From Spirochaetia bacterium (lineage in GTDB: Bacteria; Spirochaetota; Spirochaetia; JABMQR01): DNA of 7,222 nucleotides. Position 1 is the first letter of the stretch. Every line of letters begins with the position of its first letter. A program made the position numbers and the translations under genes. Below the pieces are notes generated by a model, which saw nothing but the letters and a program-made list of their open reading frames with translations, had not been told where the DNA came from and searched no databases. Shown here in pieces: positions 1 to 6,238 of this stretch. The DNA lies in NCBI GenBank assembly GCA_016784705.1, contig JADHUD010000121.1, forward strand, positions 1 through 7,222. Reading direction: 5' to 3'.

Positions 1-635
1 AGATGCCGTATATGTACATTTACTGTTCTCGGATCATCCGGATTCCAGTTCTCTGACCAAACCTGATTCATGATCTGTTCCCGGGAAAGCACCTGTCCAG
101 GATATTCAAGAAACAACCGCAGCAGACGCATTTCAATCGGTGTCAGAAAAAGGTCATTGCCGTTCTTTCTTGCCCGCATTCCCTTTACATCCACTGCAAT
201 GGATCCAAAGAGAATTATATCTTTATTTTCAGCTGAAGACGGATCAATTCCCGTTGAAAACTCACCATATGCACGACGAAGCTGAGCCTTAATGCGGGAA
301 AAAAGCTCACGAAAACTGAATGGCTTAACAAGATAATCATCAGCCCCTACTTCAAGCCCCACCACCCGGTCCAAGACTTCATCACGTGCTGAAACAAAAA
401 TAACCGGTATATGAAAGCCTTTCAGACGGATCTGTCTGCATGTTTCATATCCATCCATACCAGGCAGCCGAATATCAAGCAGAACCAGATCAATCTGTAT
501 CGTCTCCAGAATAGCTAATGCATCTTCACCGGACCCAGCTTTTTCCGGAACGAAACCCTCATCCTGAAGACCGTCAAATATTGCATCGGCTATTGCAGGT
601 TCATCCTCAACGATTAAAATCCGATCTCTTTTCAT
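1..635 (-). CDS. OmpR/PhoB-family response regulator, 3' end cut by window edge
   Basis: A two-component response regulator: an N-terminal receiver domain phosphorylated by a sensor kinase, and a C-terminal winged-helix DNA-binding domain. I translated 211 complete codons from the ATG at 635 to the left edge. The receiver (about residues 5-118) has the acidic pocket E10/D11, phospho-acceptor D54 in LLDIRLPG, S82 in VSA, the Y101 switch position and K104 in VKPF. A variable linker (about 122-145) leads to an OmpR-type winged helix with LTPIEMRLL near 164-172, LSREQIMNQVW near 183-193 and RTVNVHIRHL at the edge. About 20 residues are probably missing. An AGAAGGG site lies 10 bases before the ATG, inside the end of the tetR-like gene, whose stop is one base upstream, so the two are co-transcribed and perhaps translationally coupled. 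A sensor kinase may follow beyond the left edge (inference). The family call is firm; the regulon is unknown. Confidence 0.95.
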   Translation of the reverse strand, partial: MKRDRILIVEDEPAIADAIFDGLQDEGFVPEKAGSGEDALAILETIQIDLVLLDIRLPGMDGYETCRQIRLKGFHIPVIFVSARDEVLDRVVGLEVGADDYLVKPFSFRELFSRIKAQLRRAYGEFSTGIDPSSAENKDIILFGSIAVDVKGMRARKNGNDLFLTPIEMRLLRLFLEYPGQVLSREQIMNQVWSENWNPDDPRTVNVHIRH

Positions 636-636
636 G

Positions 637-1245
637 TTACTGTAACCCTTCTGAAACTTTTAGACTATCGATATATATATTAATAAGTTTTATGGAAGCT
701 TCTGGATCGTAGGATTCCAGAAATGCCATCTGAAAACAGAAAGATTCAAGAAGATGCAGAAGATGTGTACTTACTTCATTAACTGAGTGTTCTGCCAGTT
801 TGTTCGCATATACCCCAGCTCTGAGCAGGCGCTTGAAAAGAATTATCAGTTTTGCCGTTCTGCGCATGATAATATCTGAAAAATCTTTTCCTTCCTTTTT
901 CAGTTGTATCATAACATCGACCAGGGAAGTAAGCGAATCCCGATTCTTTGCAGCAGTCAGAATAATATCCCTGCAAATACGTTTCAATCGATTTACCACA
1001 CTTTTTGAATCGTCCCAGGCAATTTCGGCATACCGTATAAACATTTTACCCGTAAAAAGTTTTACGGCATAATAATAGATCTCTTCCTTATCTCGGAAAT
1101 ATTGATAGATTGTCGGCCTGGATATACCACATTCAAAGGCAATTAACGATAGATTAGAATCCTTATACCCCTCACGGGAGAAAACCTGCAGCGCAGTATA
1201 TAATATTTCTTCCTTTCGTTTAGTATGGTCAATAATCTTTGGCAT
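637..1245 (-). CDS. TetR/AcrR-family transcriptional regulator
   Basis: A 202-residue protein of typical TetR length. The N-terminal three-helix DNA-binding domain spans about residues 8-55: a helix with EEILYTALQVFSREGY, then the helix-turn-helix NLSLIAFECGISRPTIYQYF (31-50), then the usual DKEEIYYYAV start of helix 4. The rest (about 60-202) is an all-helical, poorly conserved domain that in this family binds a small ligand and dimerises; nothing in it identifies the ligand. The ATG at 1245 has GAGG five bases upstream. It is the first gene of an operon with the response regulator, which is less usual than TetR next to an efflux pump. A short dyad (GTAT-ACG-ATAC, 1300-1310) upstream could be its own operator. 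The plus-strand small RNA candidate starts divergently about 200 bases away and could also be a target. The family is confident; ligand and targets are unknown. Confidence 0.93.
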   Translation of the reverse strand: MPKIIDHTKRKEEILYTALQVFSREGYKDSNLSLIAFECGISRPTIYQYFRDKEEIYYYAVKLFTGKMFIRYAEIAWDDSKSVVNRLKRICRDIILTAAKNRDSLTSLVDVMIQLKKEGKDFSDIIMRRTAKLIILFKRLLRAGVYANKLAEHSVNEVSTHLLHLLESFCFQMAFLESYDPEASIKLINIYIDSLKVSEGLQ

Positions 1246-1299
1246 TCAATCCTCATAGTTTCCGTTTTTTGAAATTCCCTCTCTTACATAGAGTTCAGT

Positions 1300-1310
1300 G
1301 TATACGATAC
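1300..1310. promoter_or_regulatory. Possible operator dyad upstream of the tetR-like gene
   Basis: GTAT and ATAC arms flank a 3-base centre (GTATACGATAC), about 55 bases upstream of the tetR-like start codon. TetR-family repressors often bind dyads in their own promoter. On the minus strand this lies near possible -10 sequences (TATCGT or TATACA) with a poor TTGCTA upstream. The dyad is short and could be chance. Confidence 0.25.
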
Positions 1311-1407
1311 TTTCTCTTTTTTCTAGCAAAAAATCAAAAAGTGTCAAAAACCATAGCAGCTTGAGCATTCAGCTTTTATTATTACATAATTTTAAATAAT
1401 GTTAATA

Positions 1408-1436
1408 TTGACGTATTGGATTGTTTGTGTTATTTT
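1408..1436 (+). promoter_or_regulatory. Sigma70-like promoter for the small RNA candidate
   Basis: TTGACG (1408-1413, five of six to consensus) is separated by exactly 17 bases from TATTTT (1431-1436, four of six). An AT-rich stretch immediately upstream (about 1378-1407) could act as an UP element. Transcription would start near 1443, just before the structured region. The -35 box and ideal spacing make this one of the better promoter matches in the window. Confidence 0.6.
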
Positions 1437-1442
1437 AAATTA

Positions 1443-1573
1443 TCGAGGTTGTGGAGTTAAAAGAACAACAAGAATGAAACAGTATTCTCGTTGAGAATAT
1501 CTTGTCTTTTAATTTTACCGCTTCCGCACTCAACCAATTATCCATGCCGGGGTCTCACCCCGGCAATTTTTTT
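1443..1573 (+). ncRNA. Candidate structured small RNA, class unknown
   Basis: About 130 bases between a promoter and a strong intrinsic terminator, with no credible reading frame, fold into one long interrupted hairpin. I can pair GGTTG 1447-1451 with CAACC 1531-1535, GGAG 1453-1456 with the CTTCC region 1521-1525, TTAAAAG 1457-1463 with CTTTTAA 1506-1512, ACAAG 1468-1472 with CTTGT 1501-1505, and GTATTCTC 1482-1489 with GAGAATAT 1493-1500 around a GTT loop. Asymmetric bulges lie at 1464-1467, 1473-1481 and 1513-1520. The rod with internal bubbles is loosely 6S-like, but it is short for 6S RNA and I do not recognise 6S, SRP, tmRNA or a known riboswitch consensus. No left-hand segment looks able to pair with the terminator arms, so an independent transcript fits better than a riboswitch for pgl. 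The 5' end is inferred from the promoter. Confidence 0.6.
1545..1573 (+). terminator. Strong intrinsic terminator of the small RNA candidate
   Basis: GCCGGGG (1546-1552) and CCCCGGC (1558-1564) form a perfect GC-rich stem around a TCTCA loop, extended by a T-A pair at 1545/1565 and followed by seven T residues at 1567-1573. The T-run exists only in the plus orientation. It lies about 220 bases before pgl, so it cannot end the minus-strand tetR operon and implies a plus-strand transcript that stops here. Confidence 0.9.
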
Positions 1574-1792
1574 CCAAGACTTTCGATCTGAACAGACTGA
1601 ACGGAAAACAGCGGGGGCTATATCGGTAAACAATTCCGCCGTTTTCTGTGCAGATTTTCTATACAGATTACATAACTTACTTTCCTTCAGCACCATCTCG
1701 GAGTATATTTAACAAAGCAAACCAATAGAGATAAAAACGTTTACTCTACAGTTGTCTCTATAAATGTTTATGCAGATTGGAATTCAAAGGAG
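1574..1792 (+). promoter_or_regulatory. pgl upstream region with two dyads
   Basis: No credible gene here. Dyad one pairs GAAAAC 1604-1609 and GCGG 1611-1614 with CCGC 1636-1639 and GTTTTC 1641-1646, with one mismatch and a 21-base loop. Dyad two pairs ATAGAGATAA 1725-1734 with TTGTCTCTAT 1752-1761 (one G-T pair) and ends about 25 bases before the pgl ribosome binding site. A possible -10 element TATATT (1704-1709) has only a poor -35 (TTTCCT, 1681-1686) at 17-base spacing. Since the terminator at 1545-1573 blocks readthrough, pgl probably has its own promoter in this stretch; the dyads could be operators or leader hairpins (inference). Confidence 0.4.
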
Positions 1793-2464
1793 TTGCATAT
1801 TACTATTATTAAGCAGGATGTTCAGGCTGAATTTCCCCAATTTATTAAAAACAGGGTACGCGAACTCCTCAACAAGAAAATTACCTCAAACTTACACATA
1901 GGATTACCCGGTGGACGAAGCGCATCTGGAATAATAACCGGCATAGCATTGTTGGAAAATTCTGAACTGGCAAGACTGCAGCTACAGCTAATTGACGAAA
2001 GAGCGACGGGGATCAAGAATTATGACACTCTTATGGATGTCGGGTTACGCCAATTGATAGAGTCCGGCCGGTTTCACCACGATCAGTTAAGAACCTTAAC
2101 TCAGGAAAGTGAAGGATTTATACAAAGATTTGATATCCTTTTTGCAGGAGTTGGAGAGGATGGGCACTTTGCATCGTTGTTTCCCGGATCCTTCCAGAAG
2201 AGCGAACAGAGTAAAGCAGCAAAAACTTCCCTCCATAAAATCATACGGATAACTGATGCCCCAAAAGAGCCCCCGGAACGGATCAGCATATCATATGCCG
2301 GGTTTCTGGAGCTTGCAGAAAATGCTGAAATATATCTGCTGTTCTTTGGAGAAGCAAAACAGGACGCGTTAACCAGACTGATGCTTAATGAACCTCAGGA
2401 TGCTCTTCCCTGTGCATTTTTTAAGAATAATTTCGATCAGGTAACGGTAGTAACCGATCAATGA
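1793..2464 (+). CDS. pgl: 6-phosphogluconolactonase
   Basis: Hydrolyses 6-phosphoglucono-1,5-lactone to 6-phosphogluconate, the second step of the cytosolic oxidative pentose phosphate pathway. The 223-residue protein has the DevB/SOL-type sugar-phosphate isomerase-like fold signatures: GLPGGRSASG (37-46, where the family usually has SGGSTP), the IDER motif (67-70) and the diagnostic GVGEDGHFASLFPG (119-132). The C-terminal part has the expected LLFFGEAKQDAL segment (182-193) before the end. Length is normal and the zwf gene downstream supports the call. The start is uncertain: the TTG at 1793 directly abuts AAAGGAG (1786-1792), leaving no spacer, whereas the in-frame ATT at 1799 would have an ideal six-base gap and give a protein two residues shorter. 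No in-frame ATG exists upstream before the stop at 1673. A weak GC hairpin lies after the stop. Confidence 0.92.
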   Translation: MHITIIKQDVQAEFPQFIKNRVRELLNKKITSNLHIGLPGGRSASGIITGIALLENSELARLQLQLIDERATGIKNYDTLMDVGLRQLIESGRFHHDQLRTLTQESEGFIQRFDILFAGVGEDGHFASLFPGSFQKSEQSKAAKTSLHKIIRITDAPKEPPERISISYAGFLELAENAEIYLLFFGEAKQDALTRLMLNEPQDALPCAFFKNNFDQVTVVTDQ

Positions 2465-2481
2465 AAGAAACAGAATGTAAT

Positions 2482-2506
2482 AAGCCCGCGTATCAATGCC
2501 GGGTTT
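2482..2506 (+). terminator. Weak hairpin after pgl, doubtful terminator
   Basis: AAGCCCG (2482-2488) can pair with CGGGTTT (2500-2506) with one G-T pair around an 11-base loop, 17 bases after the pgl stop codon. The following bases are A-rich, not T-rich, so it may only stabilise the pgl mRNA end or cause partial termination. Confidence 0.3.
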
Positions 2507-2527
2507 ACAAAAAATATATTGATAGAG

Positions 2528-2559
2528 GAAATTTCAAAATGATTTTATTTTGAAATTTC
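2528..2559 (+). repeat. Perfect 13-bp inverted repeat, first hairpin of the pgl-zwf spacer
   Basis: Arms GAAATTTCAAAAT (2528-2540) and ATTTTGAAATTTC (2547-2559) pair perfectly around a 6-base loop. No T-run follows, so it is not an intrinsic terminator. Its core word ATTTTGAAATT recurs at 2669-2679 in the third hairpin, suggesting the elements are related by duplication. Confidence 0.8.
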
Positions 2560-2563
2560 GACG

Positions 2564-2699
2564 ATTTGGTCAGAAGTTTGTATTTCAAATAAATAATTAT
2601 ATAATAATTATTTATTTGAATATAAATGGCAAACTTCAAAAGCCAATTTCCAAAAATGAATGCGAAGCATTTTGAAATTGGCTCGATATTCAGACCAAT
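2564..2699 (+). repeat. Nested inverted repeats able to fold as a three-way junction upstream of zwf
   Basis: Three helices nest together. An outer helix pairs 2566-2575 with 2689-2698 (TTGGTC with GACCAA, a mismatch, GAA with TTC). Inside it, GAAGTTTG 2573-2580 pairs with CAAACTTC 2630-2637, and beyond a small internal loop a perfect 17-bp arm pairs 2584-2600 with 2604-2620 around a 3-base loop. Next to it, AGCCAATTTC 2641-2650 pairs with GAAATTGGCT 2674-2683, capped by AATGC-GAA-GCATT (2659-2671). The outer helix and the second share three bases, so they compete at the junction. The structure ends about 10 bases before the zwf ribosome binding site. It may be a structured leader RNA, a processing signal or a MITE-like element; the sequence alone does not decide. 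Confidence 0.65.
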
Positions 2700-2723
2700 G
2701 ACAAAAAAGGATAAGAATAGATC

Positions 2724-4070
2724 ATGAGACAGATAATCGTTCAATTCGGCGGGACAGGTGATCTCGCACAAAAAAAACTCTATCCTGCATATCTAAATTT
2801 ACTGAAAAAAGGATATGATATTACTATAATAGCCCTTGGCAGACGATACCCTGATCGCAGGACATTTTTAAGTAATATGGAACTAACAGGTGATACAGAG
2901 TTCCTGAAACACCTTGATTATGTGCAGTATGACATGACGGATTTTAAAGGAATTGAAAATTTAGAACATAAAATTGATGATATCATAGATTGCGCGGCAG
3001 AAATCGAGCTCCTGTACTATATTGCTCTGCAGCCCTCTCTTTACGAGGAAGCTATAAAACAGATTAACATAATTGATTCACACATAACCTGTAAAGTTTC
3101 TAAGAAGATTATCGTAGAAAAACCATTTGGATTCGATTCCGAAAGTGCCCGGCGATATAACGAAATTCTGTCTCAGGCATTTACCGATAAAGAGATATAT
3201 CGTATTGATCATTATCTGGGAAAAGAGTTCATGCAGAACCTCTTGATAATGCGATTTCATAATGACATTATCAGGAGTATCTGGAATAACAGAACTATAG
3301 AGAGTATTCAGATTATCTTTGATGAGACTCACGGGGTTGATCAGCGCCTCGGTTTTTATGGAAAAATCGGAGTTGTAAGAGATACCATCCAAAACCATAT
3401 ACTGCAGATTGTCACCTACCTTACGATGTCTGAACCGGCAAGTTTCTCTCCTGAAGATATCGCTACAGAGAAAATCAAAGTTCTACGATCGATAAAACCA
3501 ATTCAGGAGTTTCGGCTCGGCAGTTACGAATCACTTGGAGCAGAAAGCGGTAAAAGTCTGCATACACCGACCTATGCCGCATTGAAACTTCATGTAAATA
3601 CTTTTTACTATGCAGGTATTCCTATCTATATAAGAACCGGGAAAATGCAGAAAAATGCTGTTTCCCAAATCTATGTAAAATTTAAGAATACTACGAAAAC
3701 TGTTCTGAATAATTCTGAAATAGTTGAAAATGGAGTAATTATCAATATACATCCTGAGCTGACTATAGATATCTCCATGAATCTTAAGCAGCCGAACACT
3801 TCCTGGAAATCAAAATCGGTAAAGTTCAGATTCAACCATTCTGAGACATTCGGAGTAAACACCCCTGAAGCTTACGAACAAATAGTGGAAAAAATACTTC
3901 AGTCAGACAAAAGCCTCTTTCCCACGATGCAGGAAATTCTGGAATCTTGGCGTATTGTCAATCCCATGTTACATGAAACACAGGATATTGAGATCTACCC
4001 TGATCAGTCACTACCTGAATTTGCAGAAGGGATGATGGAGAAGGATAACCAAACCTGGTTTGCCGGATGA
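2724..4070 (+). CDS. zwf: Glucose-6-phosphate 1-dehydrogenase
   Basis: Oxidises glucose 6-phosphate to 6-phosphogluconolactone with reduction of NADP (or NAD), the first step of the oxidative pentose phosphate pathway; pgl upstream uses its product. The Rossmann domain opens with FGGTGDLAQKKLYPA (8-22), in the GGTGDLA form I recall from the dual-cofactor Leuconostoc enzyme, with R40/R41 near the position that binds the NADP phosphate. The core has VEKPFG (131-136), RIDHYLGKE (160-168) and RDTIQNHILQ (219-228), whose H225 aligns with the catalytic histidine. IPIYIRTGK (299-307) is the substrate-side motif, and SLFPTMQEILESW lies near the C-terminus. At 448 residues it is about 40-60 shorter than common bacterial enzymes, and it reads YYIALQPSLYEEA where the family usually has YLAxPP. 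The ATG has AAGGA 12 bases upstream, rather far, just after the hairpin-rich spacer. Confidence 0.95.
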   Translation: MRQIIVQFGGTGDLAQKKLYPAYLNLLKKGYDITIIALGRRYPDRRTFLSNMELTGDTEFLKHLDYVQYDMTDFKGIENLEHKIDDIIDCAAEIELLYYIALQPSLYEEAIKQINIIDSHITCKVSKKIIVEKPFGFDSESARRYNEILSQAFTDKEIYRIDHYLGKEFMQNLLIMRFHNDIIRSIWNNRTIESIQIIFDETHGVDQRLGFYGKIGVVRDTIQNHILQIVTYLTMSEPASFSPEDIATEKIKVLRSIKPIQEFRLGSYESLGAESGKSLHTPTYAALKLHVNTFYYAGIPIYIRTGKMQKNAVSQIYVKFKNTTKTVLNNSEIVENGVIINIHPELTIDISMNLKQPNTSWKSKSVKFRFNHSETFGVNTPEAYEQIVEKILQSDKSLFPTMQEILESWRIVNPMLHETQDIEIYPDQSLPEFAEGMMEKDNQTWFAG

Positions 4071-4117
4071 GATCCGAAAACTCTGAATCAATCCTGCACA
4101 GTAGTACTACTCAAATA
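4071..4117. other. Convergent zwf / ZIP gene junction
   Basis: The two genes end 47 bases apart, tail to tail. The only symmetry I see is the perfect 12-base palindrome AGTAGTACTACT (4100-4111). There is no GC-rich stem with a T-run in either direction, so transcript ends may overlap here or depend on Rho. Confidence 0.5.
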
Positions 4118-4930
4118 CTATCCCAATGCTACATCCAGAATCATCATAACGGTAAACCCAATCATTGCTCCCCAAGTAGCAAAGTGAGAATGTGATTCGG
4201 TATGTGATTCAGGAACCAGCTCTTCGACAACTACATAAATCATCGCTCCAGCCGCAAAAGCAAGAGCATAGGGAAGAAGCGGCCGTACAAAAATTACCGC
4301 AAGAGCACCAAGAACACCGGAAATTGGTTCAACCATACCGGACAGCTGTCCAAACCAGAAAGCCTTTAAGCGTGTCATCCCTTCTCTTCTCAGGGGAACG
4401 GAGACTGCGGTTCCTTCCGGAAAGTTCTGTATCCCGGTACCTATTGCCAGAGCTATTGCACCGGCTACCGTCGCTGAGGGGAAGCCTGCTGCAGCCGCTC
4501 CGAAAGCCACTCCTACTGCCAAACCTTCCGGAATATTGTGAATAGTTATAGCCAGCACCAGCAGAACACTGCGCTGCCAGGAGGTTTTTATTCCTTCCGC
4601 CTCCTTTGTCTGAAAACCAGGATGAAGGTGAGGGAGCAGCTTATCTACCATAAATAGGAACAACCCGCCCAAAATAAATCCTACTGCAGCCGACAACCAG
4701 GGAAGACCCCCCAATTCTCCAGACATTTCAATAGCAGGAGCAAGAAGGGACCAGAAACTGGCGGCAATCATTACACCGGCAGCAAATCCCATCATCGTAT
4801 CCAGTACTTTCTTATTAATTTTCTTAAAGAAAAATACCAGACTTGCACCAAGAGCTGTAAGTACCCAGGTAAAAACAGTGCCGAAAAATGCCTGAACTAC
4901 AGGACTAAATTGTGATAACCATTGAATCAT
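4118..4930 (-). CDS. ZIP-family divalent metal transporter, GufA/ZupT-like
   Basis: A cytoplasmic-membrane protein that in this family imports zinc and often iron or manganese. The 270 residues give about eight hydrophobic segments, the ZIP count. The first spans about 14-35. The metal-site signatures are HNIPEG (131-136) in the fourth membrane segment and QNFPEG (168-173) in the fifth, followed by VSVPLR as in GufA proteins, then EPISG (201-205) and EELVPES (236-242). Histidine clusters that may handle metal sit in the loop after segment three (PHLHPG, 100-105) and near the end (HTESHSH, 243-249). The ATG at 4930 has a strong GGAGG site. It follows the rmuC-like gene by 61 bases on the same strand without a terminator, so it is probably the last gene of that operon; no Zur- or Fur-type box is obvious. 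The metal cannot be told from sequence. Confidence 0.93.
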   Translation of the reverse strand: MIQWLSQFSPVVQAFFGTVFTWVLTALGASLVFFFKKINKKVLDTMMGFAAGVMIAASFWSLLAPAIEMSGELGGLPWLSAAVGFILGGLFLFMVDKLLPHLHPGFQTKEAEGIKTSWQRSVLLVLAITIHNIPEGLAVGVAFGAAAAGFPSATVAGAIALAIGTGIQNFPEGTAVSVPLRREGMTRLKAFWFGQLSGMVEPISGVLGALAVIFVRPLLPYALAFAAGAMIYVVVEELVPESHTESHSHFATWGAMIGFTVMMILDVALG

Positions 4931-4991
4931 CTACTCTCCTCCCCTCTATGCAATAATCTCCAAACTACAAAAACCATGCCTGCAGAATAAA

Positions 4992-6221
4992 CTATTCATC
5001 TGTCTGTTTTGCATACATTTCTGTTTCAATTACTTCCTGAACAGCCTCGTGCCCAATAACCGGTTCCCGGGGTTCAATCAATGCTGCGATTTCAGCAATC
5101 TGTGCCTTCGGATCATTCATCAGTCTCCGAAAATCTGTAGGCTTATAAGAATCCATCCGCATAGATTTCCTTCGATCCTCAATGGATGCAGCAAGATCAG
5201 AGGAAAGGGTCTGTTTCTCTCCCATAATTTTCAACCCGCGAAGTGTATTGAGAATATTTACTGCATTCTGCTGTCTTATATGATTATCGAATGCAGCAAT
5301 AAGATTCACAATATTCTCACGTTCCTGCGGATCATATGCTTCGGCAAGATCATACTCTTTGAGTTTACGGAACACAGCAATTATCGGCTCAAAAGCTTCA
5401 ATTGATATAACATAAAAGGAATAACCGTCCTCATACCAGGAAACAGTTTTTAACTGACCGGCATCAACCGCCGGTATAACAAAAAATACTGTTTTATATA
5501 TATCCTGCACATTTGGACTGTTCTTTATTTTTTTTACCGTGCTTTTTACCTGATTCTGGATATAGATCTGGAGATTCATACTTTTCGAAAGTTTTGCATC
5601 AAAAATAACATACTGATCAAGGAACTCGATCATAAAATCAGGTTTCAGTGTTTGGTCAAAATTATCAGGAAGATTGGTATTATCAAAGCTGAGAAATGCA
5701 TATTCAGGTTTACTGCATACCTCCCGCATCCGCACAATACAACTCTGCTCATGCAGAGCCCAGACCCTGTTTCGATTCTCCTCCATCTCCTGCAGCTGCT
5801 GTTTCTCTTCAGCCAGTATACGTTCCCGCTCAAGTTCGAGGGTCTTTCTGGAATTTTCCAGCTCCGTTACCTGGCGGCTCATTTCCTGCTTCCGGGACTG
5901 CTCACGGCTTTCCAGCTCAACCTTTTCCCGTTCCAATCGTGAGAAGCTCTCTCTGACAGCCTTTAAAACAGCCTGATCATCTATAAGTTGTGCTTCAATT
6001 CTGCTTTTTTCCCCTAAAATCCGGCTCTTCTCCTCTTTGAGTCTCTGTGTTTCCACTCTTAGCATTTCACGATCAGCTGAAACAGTTAAAAGTTTTGATT
6101 CATACTCGTGTTTCAGAGTATCTTTACCTGGTCTTCTTCTCACTGCCAGAATAACGAGTGTTACAGTTAGGCCAATCAATAAAACGAGAAAAAACAGCAG
6201 TACAAAATCCATAGTATCCAT
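4992..6221 (-). CDS. RmuC-like membrane-anchored coiled-coil protein with PD-(D/E)XK-type core
   Basis: Architecture of 409 residues: one N-terminal membrane segment (about 5-27) followed by an arginine stop-transfer, a long charged coiled coil (about 35-155, rich in E, K, R, Q), then a globular domain. That domain has KPDFMIEF (193-200) and YVIFDAK (204-210), giving P194-D195 then D208-A-K210, the spacing of a PD-(D/E)XK nuclease core, and then a helix-strand unit with VFFVIPAV (245-252). This matches the layout of RmuC, a family linked to limiting recombination at inverted repeats; no biochemical activity is certain. It is divergent: RmuC usually reads closer to VDSK or VDAK. The C-terminal 120 residues are helical and unrecognised. 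It starts 17 bases after the methyltransferase stop with only a weak GGA site; an ATG at 6212 is an alternative start. A coiled-coil nuclease outside RmuC proper is possible. Confidence 0.7.
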   Translation of the reverse strand: MDTMDFVLLFFLVLLIGLTVTLVILAVRRRPGKDTLKHEYESKLLTVSADREMLRVETQRLKEEKSRILGEKSRIEAQLIDDQAVLKAVRESFSRLEREKVELESREQSRKQEMSRQVTELENSRKTLELERERILAEEKQQLQEMEENRNRVWALHEQSCIVRMREVCSKPEYAFLSFDNTNLPDNFDQTLKPDFMIEFLDQYVIFDAKLSKSMNLQIYIQNQVKSTVKKIKNSPNVQDIYKTVFFVIPAVDAGQLKTVSWYEDGYSFYVISIEAFEPIIAVFRKLKEYDLAEAYDPQERENIVNLIAAFDNHIRQQNAVNILNTLRGLKIMGEKQTLSSDLAASIEDRRKSMRMDSYKPTDFRRLMNDPKAQIAEIAALIEPREPVIGHEAVQEVIETEMYAKQTDE

Positions 6222-6238
6222 ATTTCAATCCATATAAT

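Noticed and set aside
1474..1494. Six-codon leader peptide (ATG AAA CAG TAT TCT CGT TGA) inside the small RNA
   Set aside because: The nearest purine-rich site (GTGGAG, 1451-1456) is 17 bases away, too far, and the bases lie in stacked helices; no run of one regulatory codon is present.
1443..1573. Riboswitch or attenuator controlling pgl
   Set aside because: No upstream segment appears able to pair with the terminator arms to form an antiterminator, and 220 bases separate it from pgl. An independent transcript fits better, though readthrough control is not excluded.
1491..1712. Plus-strand open frame of 73 codons upstream of pgl
   Set aside because: It starts in the loop of the small RNA hairpin and reads through the strong terminator at 1545-1573, without a ribosome site.
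2528..2683. CRISPR array
   Set aside because: Only two related repeat words occur, the units differ in length, there are no regular spacers and no cas genes are present.
2505..2771. Minus-strand open frame of 88 codons across the hairpin-rich spacer
   Set aside because: It overlaps the zwf start and is composed of the AT-rich inverted repeats; the peptide is low-complexity I/K/Y/F sequence.
3078..3398. Minus-strand open frame of 106 codons inside zwf
   Set aside because: Fully antisense to conserved G6PD motifs (RIDHYLGKE and the catalytic region); a coding shadow.
5652..5976. Several overlapping plus-strand open frames within the rmuC-like gene
   Set aside because: They are antisense to the biased E/K/R/Q coiled coil, whose codon bias suppresses stops on the other strand; no ribosome sites or recognisable peptide.
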